A stretch of 64,000 bases of DNA from Bradyrhizobium sp. SRL28. GTDB taxonomy: Bacteria > Pseudomonadota > Alphaproteobacteria > Rhizobiales > Xanthobacteraceae. The translations under genes and the position numbers were made by a program. The DNA is taken from NCBI RefSeq assembly GCF_018596315.1, contig NZ_JAHEAG010000004.1, forward strand, positions 310,001-374,000, written 5' to 3'. The notes under the pieces are model-generated. The model was not told where the DNA came from, searched no databases, and saw nothing but the letters and a program-made list of their open reading frames with translations. How positions within the stretch are numbered: the first letter of the stretch is position 1; every line of letters starts with the position of its first letter. This document shows, piece after piece, positions 61,907 through 64,000 of this stretch.

Positions 61907-62293
61907 ATGCCGAAAATTTCAAACTGAGAGCCGCTGGGGGCCGGCGAAGCCAAATTTCCCTGTGGCATTTGCGAGAGCGGCGCACAAAAGAAAAAGGACC
62001 AACTTTCGTTGGCCCAGTATCGGGATTAACTCCCTCTGCGAACAGGCCCGATCCCGACGGCCCCGGGGGGCTGGGGGCTGAGGAATCCGGAACCGAAAGG
62101 ACCGGGCCAACGCAGGATTATCTTCTCGCAAGCTAGCGGGGCGGTCGGTTGGCGGAAGTGGGGCAGCAATAAGATTCCGCTAACGATCCCGTGAATCGAT
62201 ATTTCCGGTCGTATCGGGGCATCCGGAGCGGTTTCCTTCGTGTTTACAACCCCCTTGCAGGGTCCCGCGGTTAGCGCAATCATGTAGATCTCG

Positions 62294-62340
62294 GCATGCT
62301 CCCGAAAAGTGGGGACCGGTTTTCGGGAAGGAGAGCATGC
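62294..62340. repeat. Intergenic repeat, family J copy 2
   Basis: GCATGCTCCCGAAAAGTGGG ... TTTCGGGAAGGAGAGCATGC: inverted arms GCATGCTC / GAGCATGC around AAGTGGGGACCGGTT. 22 bases before the DUF2794 gene, so within its leader. Confidence 0.82.
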
Positions 62341-62362
62341 CTGAGATGACAGGAGGCGCTCC

Positions 62363-62734
62363 ATGAGCTCGATTTCGGAGGACACCGATCCAAGCGAGAG
62401 CCGCGCAGTGGCGCGCACCCCCACTGCAACCCCGCCGCCGAATCGTGTCACGTTCAATCGTCTCGAACTCAACCGTATCCTCAATCTGTATGGGCGCATG
62501 GTCGCCGACGGCGAGTGGCGCGACTATGCCATCGACTTTCTGAAGGACCGCGCGGTGTTTTCGGTATTCCGCCGCGCCTCCGAGGTTCCGATCTATCGCA
62601 TCGAGAAAGATCCGCGGCTCGCGCGCAAGCAGGGCATGTACAGCGTGATCTCCGCGACCGGCCTGATCCTGCGCCGCGGCCACGAACTCGAACGCGTGCT
62701 GCTGGTGATCGACCGCAAGCTGGCGCTGGTTTAG
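62363..62734 (+). CDS. DUF2794 family protein
   Basis: The 123-residue protein has a disordered N-terminus (~30 residues) and then VTFNRLELNRILNLYGRMVA, DGEWRDYAIDFLKDRAVFSV, FRRASEVPIYRIEKDP and GMYSVISATGLILRRGHELE, the DUF2794 pattern. It is cytoplasmic, without catalytic motifs, found throughout Rhizobiales; function unknown. AGGAGG lies upstream of the ATG. Confidence 0.9.
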   Translation: MSSISEDTDPSESRAVARTPTATPPPNRVTFNRLELNRILNLYGRMVADGEWRDYAIDFLKDRAVFSVFRRASEVPIYRIEKDPRLARKQGMYSVISATGLILRRGHELERVLLVIDRKLALV

Positions 62735-62744
62735 GCGGGCTCCT

Positions 62745-62832
62745 GTAGCCCGGATGGAGCGAAGCGAAATCCGGGAAGACTATTTCAGCTTGCGAGACTG
62801 TCCCGGATTGCGCTTCGCTCCATCCGGGCTAC
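62745..62832. repeat. Intergenic palindromic repeat, family A copy 8
   Basis: GTAGCCCGGATGGAGCGAAG to CTTCGCTCCATCCGGGCTAC, the cleanest copy in the window, with 20-base perfect outer arms. Lies in the gap between the convergent DUF2794 and GNAT genes. Confidence 0.9.
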
Positions 62833-62846
62833 AGGTGTGGCGAAGC

Positions 62847-63386
62847 TTAAGCCGTCCCATCCTTGGGCACGGTCGTGCCGCCTTCACCGAGCGCGCGCTG
62901 CATCATCACGGTGTCGAGCCAGCGGCCGAACTTGAGGCCGACATTGGCGTGAGTCCCGATCATCTGGAACCCGCATTTGGTGTGAAGGCCGATCGAGCCG
63001 GCATTGGCGGAATCGCCGATCACAGCGATCATCTGCCGGAAGCCACGCGCCTCGCATTCCGGGATCAGCCGCTGCAACAATTGCAGGCCGATGCCGCGGC
63101 GGTGGGTCGAGGGTTGCAGGTAAATGGAATTCTCCACCGTGAAACGGTAGGCCGGCCGCGGGCGATAGGGCCCCGCATAGGCATAGCCGATCACGCGGCC
63201 TTCAACCGCGGCAACGAAATAGGGAAAGCCGCCATCCATCAGCACCCTGAACCGCCGGGTCATCTCGGCGAGATCGGGCGGGATCAGCTCGAACGTCGCG
63301 GTGCCGTAGCGCACCGCGTGCTCATAGATTTCGGTGATGGTGGGAAGGTCAGCCTCGGTGGCGGAGCGAATTTCGGGAACGGACAT
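62847..63386 (-). CDS. GNAT N-acetyltransferase, phosphinothricin-acetyltransferase type
   Basis: From ATG 63386 the protein has 179 residues (SVPEIRSATEADLPTITEIY); there is no clear Shine-Dalgarno sequence, so the start is provisional. The PAT-group motifs are FELIPPDLAEMTRRF, VIGYAYAGPYRPRPAYRFTV, the acetyl-CoA loop THRRGIGLQLLQRLIPE, IAVIGDSANAGSIGLHTKCG and FGRWLDTVMMQRAL. Homologues acetylate phosphinothricin, methionine sulfoximine or similar glutamate analogues. Confidence 0.88.
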   Translation of the reverse strand: MSVPEIRSATEADLPTITEIYEHAVRYGTATFELIPPDLAEMTRRFRVLMDGGFPYFVAAVEGRVIGYAYAGPYRPRPAYRFTVENSIYLQPSTHRRGIGLQLLQRLIPECEARGFRQMIAVIGDSANAGSIGLHTKCGFQMIGTHANVGLKFGRWLDTVMMQRALGEGGTTVPKDGTA

Positions 63387-63476
63387 GGGAGGAAAGATAC
63401 CAGCAGGCCAACAGGGATCAACGCTTTCTGCCATGTCCGGAATGCGCCCCGCCATGACGCTGGCGGCCAAAAGAAA

Positions 63477-63502
63477 AAGCCCCGGCCGCGAGGCCGGGGC
63501 TT
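63477..63502 (-). terminator. Rho-independent terminator of the Bax-inhibitor-1 gene
   Basis: Perfect 11-base stem AAGCCCCGGCC / GGCCGGGGCTT, loop GCGA; read on the minus strand it is followed by TTTCTTTT. 25 bases past the stop codon. Confidence 0.92.
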
Positions 63503-63526
63503 CAACTCGTACCTGACCGGTAGCGC

Positions 63527-64000
63527 TTAGTCGCGCTGGCCGAGCAGCTGCAACAGCAGCGTGAACAGGTTGATGAAGTTCAGGTAGAGCGACAATGCAC
63601 CGGTAATCGCCGCTTTCTCTGCAATCTCGCCACCTTCCGAGGCGTAGCCGTAGATGTAGTCGTTCTTCAGCCGCTGGGTATCCCAGGCGGTGAGGCCCGC
63701 GAACACCAGCACGCCGACCACCGAGACGATGAACTGCAGCATCGAGCTCGCGAGGAACAGGTTGACCACGCTCGCGATGATGACGCCGATCAGGCCCATG
63801 AACAGGAACGACCCCATGCCGCTCATGTCACGCTTGGTGGTGTAGCCGTAAAGGCTCAGTGCGCCGAAGGTCGCCGCGGTGATGAAGAACACCCGGACGA
63901 TCGAGGTGTGCGTATACACCAGGAAGATCGACGACAGCGAAATGCCCATCAGCGCCGCGAACACCCAGAACAGCAACTGGGCGGTCGCCGGCCGCAGCCG
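63527..64000 (-). CDS. Bax inhibitor-1/YccA family membrane protein, C-terminal part (5' end outside window)
   Basis: The frame is open to the window edge; 157 residues are visible. Several membrane helices (LLFWVFAALMGISLSSIFLV, IVRVFFITAATFGALSLYGY, FLFMGLIGVIIASVVNLFLA, LQFIVSVVGVLVFAGLTAWD) and TQRLKNDYIYGYASEGGEIA with the last helix ALSLYLNFINLFTLLLQLLG are the BI-1 family end. BI-1 proteins are pH-sensitive calcium-leak or membrane-quality-control proteins. The start lies beyond base 64000. Confidence 0.93.
   Translation of the reverse strand, partial: RLRPATAQLLFWVFAALMGISLSSIFLVYTHTSIVRVFFITAATFGALSLYGYTTKRDMSGMGSFLFMGLIGVIIASVVNLFLASSMLQFIVSVVGVLVFAGLTAWDTQRLKNDYIYGYASEGGEIAEKAAITGALSLYLNFINLFTLLLQLLGQRD

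Larger units (their letters stand above)
61759..62362. other. Intergenic region of 604 bases
   Basis: Holds the family A copy at 61764-61906 and family J copy at 62294-62340. Between them (61907-62293) are short open frames on both strands, none with a ribosome-binding site or recognisable product; I see no gene there. The DUF2794 promoter should be within the last 200 bases. Confidence 0.55.

Noticed and set aside
61851..62136. Short frames between the DUF1223 and DUF2794 genes
   Set aside because: They start inside a family A repeat and lack ribosome-binding sites.

Overview
The window is 64 kb of a GC-rich alphaproteobacterial chromosome, most likely Bradyrhizobium or a close relative (Rhodopseudomonas, Nitrobacteraceae). 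Reasons: the matB product closely resembles the Rhodopseudomonas palustris malonyl-CoA synthase as I remember it; the neighbourhood leuB / asd / leuD / leuC / rplS-trmD-rimM-rpsP-ffh / dapF-mtaB-ftsY-yciB / ccm / acnA / DUF1223 / DUF2794 is the housekeeping arrangement of that group; and the intergenic spaces carry the palindromic repeats typical of bradyrhizobial genomes. I saw no tRNA, rRNA, CRISPR array, insertion sequence, prophage or plasmid function. This is core chromosome.

Layout. 1-12 kb: end of an alkaline phosphatase, a TetR regulator, a homocysteine S-methyltransferase, a very proline-rich OmpA-type protein, a VOC protein, a FkbM methyltransferase, an SbmA/BacA-like ABC transporter, a GST-like protein and a hybrid histidine kinase. 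12-19.5 kb: sdhCDAB, a TauE/SafE permease, matB and an SDR. 19.7-24.4 kb: a class IV aminotransferase divergent from folB, then a fasciclin protein, a cytochrome b and a Tat-exported molybdopterin enzyme, then a second VOC protein. 24.5-42 kb: a TPR protein, two exporters, leuB, a hexapeptide acetyltransferase, asd, carbonic anhydrase, an HpcH-type lyase, a glycosyltransferase, leuD, a minimal metallopeptidase, four small secreted proteins (three of them rich in His/Tyr/Gly) and leuC. 42-54 kb: rplS-trmD-rimM-rpsP-ffh on the minus strand; an MBL hydrolase; two secreted proteins; dapF-mtaB, ftsY and yciB on the plus strand, with an RluA-type gene inserted on the opposite strand. 54-64 kb: a ComEA-like helix-hairpin-helix protein, ccmABCD-ccmG, acnA, DUF1223, DUF2794, a GNAT acetyltransferase and the C-terminal part of a Bax-inhibitor-1 protein.

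How the genes work together. Leucine synthesis (leuB, leuC, leuD), the aspartate family (asd, dapF), the TCA cycle (sdhCDAB, acnA), haem delivery for cytochrome c (ccm) and co-translational targeting plus translation (ffh, ftsY, rpsP, rplS, trmD, rimM) dominate. Three Fe-S enzyme loci, sdhC, leuC and acnA (the last divergent from ccmA), each have upstream a sequence resembling the rhizobial iron control element bound by Irr: core TAGAA-N3-TTCTA, perfect at acnA and with one mismatch at leuC and at sdhC. This is the most coherent regulatory signal I found.

The second theme is intergenic palindromic repeats. At least nine families occupy most gaps between convergent or loosely spaced genes. Two elements supply the stop codon of the gene before them (the hexapeptide transferase at 30.8 kb and ftsY at 53.55 kb). 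Functions rest on motif recognition by eye; no database search was possible.
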